Assembly (NCBI GenBank): GCA_039513195.1
Contig: JBCCRM010000015.1
Coordinates: forward strand, 47,681-111,680
Direction of reading: 5' to 3'
Origin: Thermohalobaculum sp039513195
GTDB taxonomy: Bacteria > Pseudomonadota > Alphaproteobacteria > Rhodobacterales > Rhodobacteraceae
Length of the DNA stretch: 64,000 bases
A program made the position numbers and the translations under genes. This document shows positions 28,522 to 37,373 of the stretch, one piece after another. Every line of letters starts with the position of its first letter. Within the stretch, counting starts at the first letter, position 1. The notes below the pieces were generated by a model. That model saw nothing but the letters and a program-made list of their open reading frames with translations. It was not told the DNA's origin and did not search any database.

Positions 28522-28793
28522 CCCGGACGCACGCCTTAACGGCACTCGGTTGCAGCGCCGCACCGCGCCCGCCACGATATCGCGGTATCGCGCCACCGCC
28601 AAAACAAGCAGCACCCGCATTCTGCTCCCGACCATCGCGCATCGAAGGAGCTTTCGAGCTCATCCAGGGTGCCGGCGCAGGAGGTGTTCGATGCTGCCGC
28701 GCCCGCGCTCACCGCAACTGCGCAGGAGGGAAACGGCGGTTTAGCGCGGCGCTGATCACGGGTGCCCAACCGGCTGCGTTTTGTAGCGCGCGT

Positions 28794-29328
28794 CGGTTCC
28801 TCCCATGGCTTTCGATTTTGCATCACCGGGTCCCGGATCGTGAGCAGCTTTCGCATGCAGGCGGTCGGCACGACTTTTGGCGCATTTTAAAGGTTCGGGT
28901 TTCCCGGTTTAATGGCGCGACGCCGATCTGACATTTGGTGTGTCGACCCAGCTCCGGGCCGAAGGCGATCAGGCGCGCGCGACCGTCTTGCCCGCGCCCG
29001 GTGCCGAGCGCGGTAAGGCTTCGCCGGCCCGCCCGCCCGCCGCGACCGACCTGTCGAACTCGCGCTCGACCAGCGCGCTCTCTTTCTCGAAGCCGCGCAT
29101 CGAGATCGGCAGGCCGCGCAACAGTGCGTTTCTGGTCAGGCGGCGGCGGTCCTGCTCTTCTGTCGGCGTCTTGATCAGCCGAGGGCACCGGGGCCTCGAC
29201 GCCTTAATCTCGCTGAGATCGCGATCCTGTTGGATCCGCAGCGCCAGATTGAATGCGTCCGCATAGCGGGCAATCGCGCAAGCGTCGAACGGTCGGTCTC
29301 TGCCACTGTATTGAGCGCGCGGGTGATT
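28794..29328 (-). mobile_element. Decayed IS110-family transposase (two pieces)
   Basis: Reading leftwards, 29328-29038 resembles the DEDD-like N-terminal region (RPFDACAIARYADAF, later RRRLTRNALLRG and FEKESALVEREFD). 28886-28794 matches the conserved C-terminus (PTACMRKLLT then NRKPWEEP). The order and strand agree with one element that lost its middle part and reading frame. No terminal repeats expected for this family. Confidence 0.6.
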
Positions 29329-29666
29329 GAACGGACCTAGCGCGGGCTGAGCATCGCTGCCGCAACACCGGCCGGAGCGCGTCTGGAGCGCATGGCTTTG
29401 AATCCACCGCAGGCCTTGCGCAGGGCCGAAGGGCCATCCCAATCGCCAGGCTTTGCGATCAGCGGCGGGATACCCCGCGACCGGTTCTCCACCGGGACCC
29501 TGCGAGGCGTCGGACAGGTCATCGCCGATGCGGCTCAAGATGCCGACGATGTGGGCCGGTATCTTTCCCACAGCCTTTGTGCCACAGGGCGGAACAAGCA
29601 GAGCCCGACCTGCCCCGAAACAAAGGCCATCAAAGGGGGTCGCTCTGCAAAGAGTGCCAACTGGTC

Positions 29667-29777
29667 GACTGCCGCTTCAAGCGCGTTCGCCGGATCGCGT
29701 TCCGCTGCAAGACCACCATCCCCTCCGTCCGAGCGTTCATCGCCCGCGCCTGCAGAACGGCATGGCTCGCGTCAACG
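29667..29777 (+). mobile_element. IS5-family transposase C-terminal fragment
   Basis: DCRFKRVRRIAFRCKTT followed by VRAFIARACRTAWLAS resembles the FNRLKQWRRIATRYDK...FLA motif near the C-terminus of IS5/IS427 transposases. Isolated relic of about 37 codons, with low certainty. Confidence 0.45.
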
Positions 29778-29814
29778 AAGAGCCCATCAGGGACCGCTGT
29801 CCGCGCGTGCTCGG

Positions 29815-30636
29815 TTAGAAGCGAGGGAAGAAGATGCCCTCGGGCGACAGAGTGAAGATCTCGCACCCGTCCTCGGTCACACCGATCGAGTGCTCGAACT
29901 GCGCCGAGAGTGAGCGGTCCCGCGTCACCGCCGTCCAGTTGTCCGGCAACGTCTTGGTCTGCGGACTGCCGAGATTGACCATCGGCTCTATCGTGAAGAA
30001 CATCCCGGGCCGAAGGATCGCCCCTTCGCCCTTTCGACCATAATGCAGCACGTTCGGCGCATCGTGGAACACACGCCCCAGACCGTGGCCGCAGAAGTCC
30101 CGCACCACCGAGCAGCGCTCGCCTTCCGCATAGCTTTGGATCGCAGCGCCGATATCCCCGAACCGATTGCCCGGCACCACCTCGGCAATGCCGCGCATAA
30201 GCGCCTCATGGGTGACCTCGATCAGCCGGGTCGCCCGCCGCATCGCCCGGCCCGCCACATACATCCGGCTCGAATCGCCATGCCAGCCGTCCAGGATCAC
30301 CGTCACGTCGATGTTGACGATGTCCCCATCCTTGAGTGCCTTTGGCCCGGGGATCCCGTGACAGACCACATGGTTGATCGAGGTGCAGATCGATTTCGGA
30401 AAACCCCGATAGCCGAGCGGCGCCGGCACGGCACCGCGCTCGGCAATGAAGTCGTGGCAGAGCCGGTCGAGATCCTCGGTCTTCACACCCGGGGCGACAT
30501 GCTCGCCGATCATGTCGAGGCATTCAGCCGCAAGGCGCCCAGCCGCGCGCATGTCTTCGAAATCCTCGGTATCGTAGAGGCGGATGCCCTCAGGGGTGCG
30601 CCGTTCCGCGCCGGTAACCTTCACACGATCATCCAT
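29815..30636 (-). CDS. map: Type I methionine aminopeptidase
   Basis: Removes N-terminal methionine from nascent proteins; 273 residues. Metal ligands are D110 (VNIDV), D121 (WHGDSS), H184 (FCGHGLG), E217 (FTIEPM) and E248 (SAQFEHS). Start ATG 30636 with GGGGGAAG upstream. It follows sfsA by 15 bp, so both are probably one operon. Confidence 0.96.
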   Translation of the reverse strand: MDDRVKVTGAERRTPEGIRLYDTEDFEDMRAAGRLAAECLDMIGEHVAPGVKTEDLDRLCHDFIAERGAVPAPLGYRGFPKSICTSINHVVCHGIPGPKALKDGDIVNIDVTVILDGWHGDSSRMYVAGRAMRRATRLIEVTHEALMRGIAEVVPGNRFGDIGAAIQSYAEGERCSVVRDFCGHGLGRVFHDAPNVLHYGRKGEGAILRPGMFFTIEPMVNLGSPQTKTLPDNWTAVTRDRSLSAQFEHSIGVTEDGCEIFTLSPEGIFFPRF

Positions 30637-30651
30637 TCGTGGCTTCCCCCT

Positions 30652-31353
30652 TTACTCTGCGATCGGGATCGTCCGATCAAGCGCGATTCCCGCCGGCGAA
30701 ACCGTGCAGACCATCGCCATCGCCTCGACGCCGGCGGCGCGCGCTGCCCGATAAGCTGTCACATAGCCGGGGTCGAGGTCCTCGGCAAACGCCAAGCGCT
30801 CTGCGGCAGTGTGTTGCACACAATAAATCATCACTGCGCGATGCCCAGCAGCAACCATCTCCGTGAGATCGCCGAGATGTTTCGCCCCGCGTGTTGTGAC
30901 CGAATCCGGAAACTCGGCCAAACCAGGTTTCCGGACCAGATGGACATTCTTCACCTCCAAATAGGCATCCGGCAGCCCGGGCTCGGTCGCGAGAAAGTCG
31001 ATCCGGCTGCTGGCGGCATAGCGCTGTTCGGGCCGGATCGTGCCATAGGCCTCTGTCCCGGGCAGGCGGCGCGCGGCCAGTGCCTCGCCAACCACCCGAT
31101 TCGGAACCGAGGTGTCGATCCCCGCCCAGGCCCCCTCGAGCTCCACCAACCGCCAGGAGTATTGGAGCTTCCGCTTCGGGTTCGAGGCCGGCTCGACCCA
31201 AACCCGCAGCCCGGGGTTCGAAAGCCCCATCATCGATCCTGGATTGGCGCAATGCGCCGTGACCGTCTCGCCGCCCTCCAGCTCGATATCCGCCAGAAAC
31301 CGCTTATAACGGCGCAAGAGGCGACCGGCGATCAGGGACTGAGCAAACTCCAT
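30652..31353 (-). CDS. sfsA: SfsA DNA/RNA-nuclease family protein
   Basis: 233 residues. The SfsA signatures are clear: LRRYKRFLADIELEGGETVT, HCANPGSMMGL, and YLEVKNVHLVR with the conserved acidic/Lys active-site-like residues of its PD-(D/E)XK-related fold. Originally described as a sugar fermentation stimulation protein; the molecular role is unsettled. Divergent from the molybdopterin-binding gene with 45 bp between. Confidence 0.92.
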   Translation of the reverse strand: MEFAQSLIAGRLLRRYKRFLADIELEGGETVTAHCANPGSMMGLSNPGLRVWVEPASNPKRKLQYSWRLVELEGAWAGIDTSVPNRVVGEALAARRLPGTEAYGTIRPEQRYAASSRIDFLATEPGLPDAYLEVKNVHLVRKPGLAEFPDSVTTRGAKHLGDLTEMVAAGHRAVMIYCVQHTAAERLAFAEDLDPGYVTAYRAARAAGVEAMAMVCTVSPAGIALDRTIPIAE

Positions 31354-31398
31354 CGCGATCGCTTACGCGGGCCGCAGGGTCCAGGCAAGGGGACAGGG

Positions 31399-32148
31399 AT
31401 GGCACAGCCACGGGCGGCGATGCTGGTGATTGGGGACGAGATCCTCTCGGGCCGCACGCGCGACGCCAATGCCCATTATCTGGCGGGCGAGATGACGCGG
31501 CTGGGCATCCGGCTGGCCGAAATCCGGGTGGTTCCGGATGAGGCGCCGGTGATCGTGGCGGCCGTGCAGGCGTTGTCGGGGGCAGTCGACTACCTGTTCA
31601 CCTCGGGGGGCATCGGGCCGACCCATGACGACATCACGGCGGACTGCGTGGCGGAGGCTATGGGCGCCAGCATCGATATTCGCGCCGATGCCCGCGCGAT
31701 CCTGGAGGCCTACTACCCGCCCGGCGATCTTAACGAAGCGCGGTTGCGCATGGCCCGGATCCCGGAAGGCGCCGGTCTGATCGAGAACCCGATCTCGGCC
31801 GCCCCGGGCTTTGTCCTGGGCAATGTCCATGTGATGGCGGGTGTGCCCTCGATCTTCCGCGAGATGTTGGCCTCGGTCGCGCCGCGCTTGGTGGGCGGGC
31901 CGCCGGTCGTCTCGCACAGTTTTCGGGTGATGATCCCAGAGGGCGAATTGGCGGCCCCTCTCGGTGCCGTGGCCGCCGCCCACCCCGAGGTCGCGATCGG
32001 CTGCTATCCGTTTAACCGAAACGGCATCGGGGCAACGGTCATCCTGCGCTCCGCCGACCGGGTGATGCTAGGCGCTGCGGCGGAGAGCTGTCGCGCGATG
32101 ATCACGGGTCTCGCCCGCGGGCGCGAGATCGAGGAGACGGCGCCATGA
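31399..32148 (+). CDS. Molybdopterin-binding domain protein (CinA N-terminal type)
   Basis: 249 residues. MoCF-like domain: AMLVIGDEILSGRTRDANAH, YLFTSGGIGPTHDDIT, and PGFVLGNVHVMAGVPSIF. It lacks the C-terminal deamidase domain of full CinA. ATG 31399 is chosen because the conserved domain starts here; the very long open frame upstream is antisense to sfsA and map. Its stop overlaps the SDR start (ATGA). Confidence 0.88.
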   Translation: MAQPRAAMLVIGDEILSGRTRDANAHYLAGEMTRLGIRLAEIRVVPDEAPVIVAAVQALSGAVDYLFTSGGIGPTHDDITADCVAEAMGASIDIRADARAILEAYYPPGDLNEARLRMARIPEGAGLIENPISAAPGFVLGNVHVMAGVPSIFREMLASVAPRLVGGPPVVSHSFRVMIPEGELAAPLGAVAAAHPEVAIGCYPFNRNGIGATVILRSADRVMLGAAAESCRAMITGLARGREIEETAP

Positions 32149-32924
32149 GCGGGCCGGACTTCGCCTCTCTACAGGGGCAGACGGCCGTCGTGACCGGGGC
32201 CAGCCGTGGGATTGGAGAGGCGGCGGCGCGGTTCCTTTCCGAATGCGGGATGGCCGTGGTCCTGGCGGCCCGAACCGCCGATGCGGTGGAGCGCATCGCG
32301 GGCGAAGTCCGGGCTGCGGGCGGGCAGGCCCATGCGGTGCCCTGCGATGTGGCCCGCTATGCGGATGTCGCGGCGCTGGTCGAGGCCGCGGTTGCGCGGA
32401 CCGGGCGGCTCGATCTGATGGTCAACAATGCCGGGGTGATCGCTCCCATCGCCCGGCTGGCCGAGAGCGATCCCGACGCCTGGGGCCAGGTGATCGATAT
32501 CAACCTTAAGGGCGTCTATCACGGGATGCGCGCGGCGATCCCGGCGATGCTGCGCCAGGGCGGTGGGGTGGTGGTCAACATCTCCTCCGGCGCTGCGGTG
32601 AACACCTTGGAGGCGTGGAGCCATTACTGCACCTCGAAGGCCGGGGCGCTGATGCTGACCCGCATGGGGCATAAGGAGTATGGCGAACAGGGCATCCGTG
32701 TGGTGGGCCTCAGCCCCGGCACGGTGGCGACCGAGATGCAGCGGGAAATCAAAGCCTCCGGCGTGAACCCGGTGAGCCGGTTGGAGTGGTCCGACCACAT
32801 CCCGCCCGACTGGTCCGCCCGCGCCATCGCCTGGCTCGCCACCCCCGCCGCCGCCGCCCACGCCGGCACGGATGTGAGCCTGCGACAGGAGGAAGTGCGC
32901 CGGCTGGTTGGCATCCGTGGTTAG
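32145..32924 (+). CDS. Short-chain dehydrogenase/reductase
   Basis: 259 residues, classical SDR: TGASRGIG at 18-25, NNAGV, the catalytic Ser in NISSGAA and Y-x3-K in HYCTSKAGAL. Cytosolic NAD(P)-dependent oxidoreductase of unknown substrate. Four-base overlap with the preceding gene indicates coupled translation. Followed by the low-GC island. Confidence 0.9.
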   Translation: MSGPDFASLQGQTAVVTGASRGIGEAAARFLSECGMAVVLAARTADAVERIAGEVRAAGGQAHAVPCDVARYADVAALVEAAVARTGRLDLMVNNAGVIAPIARLAESDPDAWGQVIDINLKGVYHGMRAAIPAMLRQGGGVVVNISSGAAVNTLEAWSHYCTSKAGALMLTRMGHKEYGEQGIRVVGLSPGTVATEMQREIKASGVNPVSRLEWSDHIPPDWSARAIAWLATPAAAAHAGTDVSLRQEEVRRLVGIRG

Positions 32925-32977
32925 TGAGCTTTGAAACCTTGGCACTGCCCTAGAGCAATACTAAGGCGCCCCTACAA

Positions 32978-33346
32978 CTAGCGATTGCTGCGCAGAAATC
33001 GAGCTCCGATTTCCACAAAGATCCGCCGTATTCTCCCGCTGCCACAATCCCATTCATGTCGGATGAAAGACATAGCCAATTCCAACCGATCAGCCGCTTC
33101 TGGCTCTGAGCAGCCAAACTTTATTAGCTTCAGCCTTTTGAAACGTCTCAATCCAACACCATTCTCCTGCGCTATCCGCTTCATGTCACTGTCGAATGCA
33201 ACCAAAACGGCGTCGTTCTCAACGGCAGCCCGGCAAACTATCGGATCGGGTGATCCCCGCCTAACTGCGCTTTCAACGGGGATCAATTGGTGGCCATGGC
33301 GTTCAAATACTGATCCCACATTCGCGGGAACACCTTCATCGATCAA
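32978..33346 (-). CDS. DUF5615 PIN-like protein (putative toxin)
   Basis: 122 residues. LIDEGVPANV near the N-terminus, SPDPIVCRAAVENDAVLVAF and DSDMKRIAQENG match the Mut7-C/PIN-like DUF5615 family (LLDENLP..., D-x-D at the active site). No ATG or GTG precedes the domain: the frame offers TTG at 33346, or CTG at 33376 which overlaps the stop of the upstream gene. The family usually begins with M(K/R)(F/L)LxDE, so the start may be decayed or non-canonical. GC content here is visibly low (about 45% in 33121-33180). Confidence 0.7.
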   Translation of the reverse strand: MIDEGVPANVGSVFERHGHQLIPVESAVRRGSPDPIVCRAAVENDAVLVAFDSDMKRIAQENGVGLRRFKRLKLIKFGCSEPEAADRLELAMSFIRHEWDCGSGRIRRIFVEIGARFLRSNR

Positions 33347-33372
33347 TACCGTAAGTTGAAAATGCTGATCAG

Positions 33373-34008
33373 TCAGGCCGCCCTCTCATCGCCAAGTGCG
33401 GCCCTGATATCGGAGGTCGTTAGTGAAGGGTATTGCTCAAGGATCATCTCGACAGAGTATCCCGCATCTGCAAACGCTTTAATTGCTCGAACAGATACTC
33501 TGGTGCCCGCAACAACACGTTCGCTGCTGGCTACATTTTTCTTCTGGCTGACCTTGCCGACACAACTGGGATCGCGTTCCCAAAGCGACTGCACGGCGTC
33601 CTCGATGTCACGCTTTACGACCTTCAGAGGGATCTGCAGAATCAATTGTCCCGATGTGGCGTCTTCGCGCAGCTTCGTCGTTGAGTTGACGAAAACCACT
33701 CTCTTGTTCAGCACGTAGAGCGTAGTTTCAGCCCAGGCAGCAGGGCTCAGGAGGTCGAGCTTTTCTTTCACTTCTCTAAGGTGCTGCAAGCTGCAACCCA
33801 CTTCATTTCGAAGGGTATTGAGCACGCGTAGTGATGCGAGGTCCTGAAACGAGTACACCCGACTGTATGCGAAGCGACGATCCTTGTCGGCAAAGCTCGG
33901 AGAAAAGAAGCCTGTTCGGTCCCACGACTGCAGCTGTCGCTGGCTCACGCCTGTCAGTCTTGAGGTCTGCTCTTCGCTGAAAGCCTGGATTACACGGTCA
34001 TCGCCCAC
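33373..34008 (-). CDS. MerR-type HTH and DUF433 fusion (putative antitoxin/regulator)
   Basis: 211 residues. MerR-like N-terminus FSEEQTSRLTGVSQRQLQSW and GFFSPSFADKDRRFAYS, and a DUF433 C-terminus with VVAGTRVSVRAIKAFADAGY and SLTTSDIRAALGDE. DUF433 proteins are typically paired with DUF5615 proteins in predicted toxin-antitoxin modules; here the partner lies directly downstream. Its middle part (80-150) is unlike either domain. The low GC of the pair marks it as acquired. Confidence 0.8.
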   Translation of the reverse strand: MGDDRVIQAFSEEQTSRLTGVSQRQLQSWDRTGFFSPSFADKDRRFAYSRVYSFQDLASLRVLNTLRNEVGCSLQHLREVKEKLDLLSPAAWAETTLYVLNKRVVFVNSTTKLREDATSGQLILQIPLKVVKRDIEDAVQSLWERDPSCVGKVSQKKNVASSERVVAGTRVSVRAIKAFADAGYSVEMILEQYPSLTTSDIRAALGDERAA

Positions 34009-34154
34009 CGGCTAAACTCCAACCGATCTCGCCGCCCAGAGATGGCATACTTTGCGAATGGCGCAAAGCTCTGTAGCGAAAGCAGTAACCGGAAGTTGCC
34101 AAACAGCCGCCTTTCGTGCTGCCGGACCCAGATGCTACTCCACCTTTATGAGCC

Positions 34155-37016
34155 TCAATGCGCCTCGGCCCAGCTCGCCCCCTTTCCGGCATCGACGACG
34201 AGGGGGACGGCGAGGTCTACGGCGGCGTGGGCGGCGCCTTCCATCACCGTGCGGACCGTGTTGACCGTGGCGTCGGCCTCCTCCGCCGGTACTTCGAACA
34301 ACAGCTCGTCATGGACTTGCAGCAGCATCCGGCCGGATAGCCCCGCTCCCTCCATCGCAGCAGGGATCCGGATCATCGCCCGGCGGATCACATCGGCCGC
34401 GGTGCCCTGGATCGGCGCATTGATCGCCGCCCGCTCGGCAAAGCCGCGGCCCGGGCCCTTCTGGGCGATCCCGGGCGTGTGGATGCGCCGGCCGAACAGC
34501 GTCTCGACATAGCCTTTCTCCCGCGCTTGGGCCTTGGTTGCGTCCATATAGTCGCGGATGCCGGGGAAGCGCTCGAAATAGGCGGTGATGAATTTCGCCG
34601 CCTCCTCCCGCGGGATGCGCAGATTGTTCGATAGCCCAAAGGCCGAGATGCCGTAGATCACGCCGAAGTTGATCGCCTTCGCTTGGCGGCGCACCATCGG
34701 GTCCATGCCCTCGATGGGCACGCCGAACACCTCCGACGCGGTCATGGCGTGGATGTCCAGCCCGTCGCGGAAGGCCTGTTTCAGCGCGTCGATCCCCGCG
34801 ATATGGGCGAGGATCCGCAGCTCGATCTGAGAGTAGTCGAGGGAGAGGATCACGCGCCCCTCCTCCGCCACGAAGGCGGTGCGGATTTGGCGGCCCTCCT
34901 CGGTCCTGACGGGGATGTTCTGCAGGTTCGGGTCGGTCGAGGCGAGCCGCCCGGTCGAGGTCGCCGCCAGCGAGAAGGAGGTGTGGACGCGCCCAGTTTC
35001 CGCATTGATGTGGTTCGGCAGCGCGTCGGTATAGGTGGATTTGAGCTTCGACATCCCCCGCCAGTCGAGCACGCGGGCCGGCAGATCGTGGCCCTGGGCG
35101 GCCAGCTCCTCCAGCACGTCCGCCCCGGTCCCCCAGGCGCCGGTCTTGCCCTTTTTGCCGCCGGGCAGGCTCATTTCGTCGAACAGGATCTCGCCGAGCT
35201 GCTTCGGGCTCGCAACGTTGAATTTGCGCCCGGCGAGGTCGGTGATCTCGTCCTCCAGCTCGGCCATCTTCTGGGCGAAGCGGTTGGACATGTCGCTCAG
35301 CACAGTGCGGTCGACCTTGATCCCGGCGCGTTCCATGTCGGCGAGCACCGGGACCAGCGGGCGTTCCAGGCGGTGATAGACCGTGGACAGCCCCTCTGCC
35401 GCCAGGCGCGGGCGCAGGCGGTGCCAAAGGCGCAGCGTGATATCCGCGTCCTCGGCGGCATAGTGGGCGGCCTTGTCGATCTCGACCCGGTCGAAGGTGA
35501 TCGCCGATTTGCCCGACCCGATCAGCTCCTTGATGGGCATGGCCTTATGGGCGAGGTGGCGTTCCGAGAGTTCGTCCATCCCATGCCCGCCCAGCCCGCT
35601 GTCGAGGGCGTAGGATATCAGCATGGTGTCGTCGACGGGGGCGACCGGCACCCCGTAGCGGGCGAAGACCTTGAGGTCGTATTTGAGGTTTTGGCCCACC
35701 TTCATCACCGCCGGGTCCGCCAGCACTGGGCGAAGCAGGTCCAGCGCCTCCTCCAACGCCAGCTGCCCCTCGACCCGGTTCGTAGCGCCCAGCAGATCGC
35801 CATCGCCCGCCACATGCGCGACGGGCACATAGCCGGCCTTTCCGGGTGCAAGGGCGAGGGCGAAGCCGACGATCTCCGCCACCATCTCGTCGAGCGCGGT
35901 GGTTTCCAGGTCGACGCAGATCAGCCCGCTTTCGGTGGCCTCCGCTAACCAGGCAGCGAGCGTTTCCCTGTCGCAGATGGTGACATAGCTGGCTGCATCG
36001 ATCTCCGGCATCGCGGCCACGGCGCCGGGGCCCTCGGCGGCACCCGCCTTGGCGGAGGCGCCGACCGGGACGGCGGGGCTCGATGCCCCGTCGGACCGGG
36101 CCTCGGAGGCCGCTCCCACCACTGGGGCCTCGGCGCCCAGGGCCTCGGCGATGCGATTGGTCAGGGTCCGGAACTCAAGCCCGGCAAGAAAGCCCAGCAA
36201 CACCTCCGGGTCCGGCTTCTCCAGCCCGAAGCTCTCGATCGGCTCGGGCACCGGCACGTCCTGGCGCAGCGTCACCAGATCCCTGCTCAGCCGGATCTGA
36301 TCGGCCTTCCCCACCAAAGTCTGGCGCCGCTTCGGCTGCTTGATCTCCTCGGCCCGGGCCAACAGCGTGTCGAGATCGCCGTATTCCGTGATCAGCTGCG
36401 CTGCCGTCTTCACCCCGATCCCGGGCGCACCGGGCACATTGTCGACCGAGTCGCCTGCCAGCGCCTGCACGTCGATCACCCGGTCCGGCCCCACGCCGAA
36501 CTTCTTCTCCACCTCCTCCGGCCCAATGGTTAGGTTCTTCAGCGGATCGAGCATCACCACGCCCCCGCCGACGAGCTGCATCAAGTCTTTGTCGGAGGAG
36601 ACGACGGTCACCTCCGCCCCCGCCTCGACCGCCTGGCGCGCATAGGTGGCGATCAGATCATCCGCTTCGAACCCTTCCATCTCGACCGAGGGCAGCCCAA
36701 AGGCCCGCGTAGCATCCCGGATCAGCGGGAATTGGGGCACCAGATCCTCTGGCGGCGGCGGGCGCTGCGCCTTGTAGCCGTCATAAAGCTCGTTGCGGAA
36801 GCTCTTCGAGGAATAGTCGAAGATCACCGCCAGATGGCTCGGACCGCTGTTGCCGAAGCCCGCCACCATTTTGTGGATCATATTGCAAAAGCCGGAAACT
36901 GCGCCCACTGGCAGCCCGTCCGATTTCCGCATCAGCGGCGGCAGCGCATGGAAGGCCCGGAAGATGTAACCGGACCCGTCGATCAGATAGAGATGGTCAC
37001 CCTTCGAGAGGCCCAC
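34155..37016 (-). CDS. polA: DNA polymerase I
   Basis: 953 residues with all three domains: N-terminal 5'-3' exonuclease (LYLIDGSGYIFRAFHALPPL, VSSDKDLMQLV), 3'-5' exonuclease with D-x-E in CVDLETTALDEM and YAAEDADITLRLW, and family A polymerase with SLDYSQIELRILAHI, RRQAKAINFGVIYGIS and LLQVHDELLFEVP. GTG start at 37016 immediately follows the stop of the zinc-finger gene (TGAGTG). The gene is used in repair and Okazaki-fragment processing. Confidence 0.97.
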   Translation of the reverse strand: MGLSKGDHLYLIDGSGYIFRAFHALPPLMRKSDGLPVGAVSGFCNMIHKMVAGFGNSGPSHLAVIFDYSSKSFRNELYDGYKAQRPPPPEDLVPQFPLIRDATRAFGLPSVEMEGFEADDLIATYARQAVEAGAEVTVVSSDKDLMQLVGGGVVMLDPLKNLTIGPEEVEKKFGVGPDRVIDVQALAGDSVDNVPGAPGIGVKTAAQLITEYGDLDTLLARAEEIKQPKRRQTLVGKADQIRLSRDLVTLRQDVPVPEPIESFGLEKPDPEVLLGFLAGLEFRTLTNRIAEALGAEAPVVGAASEARSDGASSPAVPVGASAKAGAAEGPGAVAAMPEIDAASYVTICDRETLAAWLAEATESGLICVDLETTALDEMVAEIVGFALALAPGKAGYVPVAHVAGDGDLLGATNRVEGQLALEEALDLLRPVLADPAVMKVGQNLKYDLKVFARYGVPVAPVDDTMLISYALDSGLGGHGMDELSERHLAHKAMPIKELIGSGKSAITFDRVEIDKAAHYAAEDADITLRLWHRLRPRLAAEGLSTVYHRLERPLVPVLADMERAGIKVDRTVLSDMSNRFAQKMAELEDEITDLAGRKFNVASPKQLGEILFDEMSLPGGKKGKTGAWGTGADVLEELAAQGHDLPARVLDWRGMSKLKSTYTDALPNHINAETGRVHTSFSLAATSTGRLASTDPNLQNIPVRTEEGRQIRTAFVAEEGRVILSLDYSQIELRILAHIAGIDALKQAFRDGLDIHAMTASEVFGVPIEGMDPMVRRQAKAINFGVIYGISAFGLSNNLRIPREEAAKFITAYFERFPGIRDYMDATKAQAREKGYVETLFGRRIHTPGIAQKGPGRGFAERAAINAPIQGTAADVIRRAMIRIPAAMEGAGLSGRMLLQVHDELLFEVPAEEADATVNTVRTVMEGAAHAAVDLAVPLVVDAGKGASWAEAH

Positions 37017-37193
37017 TCAATGCCCTCCGCCACCGGGTTTCAGCACGAAGCGTTTGTCGCAATAGGGGCAGTCGATGAACCCGCTTTCCGGGATCGATAG
37101 ATAAACCCGTGGATGGCCGAGCGGGCCTTCCCGTCCGTCGCAATGGATCTTTCTCGCGGTCACTTCTTCGATTTCCGGGGCATCGGGGGTCAT
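37017..37193 (-). CDS. Small zinc-finger (CHCC/NDUFS6-type) domain protein
   Basis: 58-residue protein, below the size of most ORF screens. It reads MTPDAPEIEEVTARKIHCDG and later GPLGHPRVYLSI and FIDCPYCDKRFVLKPGG. The C-x(7)-H...C-x2-C arrangement with GHPRVYL is the signature of the CHCC zinc-finger family, which includes the mitochondrial complex I subunit NDUFS6. The stop codon abuts the polA GTG start with no gap. Bacterial function is unknown; in alphaproteobacteria a role tied to complex I has been discussed for relatives. Confidence 0.8.
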   Translation of the reverse strand: MTPDAPEIEEVTARKIHCDGREGPLGHPRVYLSIPESGFIDCPYCDKRFVLKPGGGGH

Positions 37194-37373
37194 GGACGCG
37201 GTCCTTGGCGGGCAGGCGGCATTGCGCCCTCGGCTGGCGCAGGGTTCGCGGAGACAATAGCAAGGCGAGCGTCTCCGGCAAGCGACGCCTCAACGCGACC
37301 GGGCGAGGGCGCTTGTGTCCCCCGCCCGCCGGCCATAGGGTCACGCCGCCCCCCAAGCCTTGCGGAGTTTGCC

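Larger units (their letters stand above)
28247..29814. other. Gene-free zone with decayed insertion sequences
   Basis: About 1.57 kb without an intact gene. Open frames here are short and mutually inconsistent. Recognisable traces are an IS3-type orfB fragment, two pieces of an IS110 transposase and an IS5-type C-terminal fragment, listed separately. The zone separates map from the RNA methyltransferase. Confidence 0.7.

Noticed and set aside
28247..29814. Open frames in the IS remnant zone as host genes
   Set aside because: They contain transposase fragments or no motifs and conflict with each other; no start sites with ribosome signals.
30043..32148. 701-residue frame on the plus strand covering map, sfsA and the molybdopterin-binding gene
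   Set aside because: Only its last 249 codons are homologous to a known family; the rest is antisense to map and sfsA and reflects high GC.
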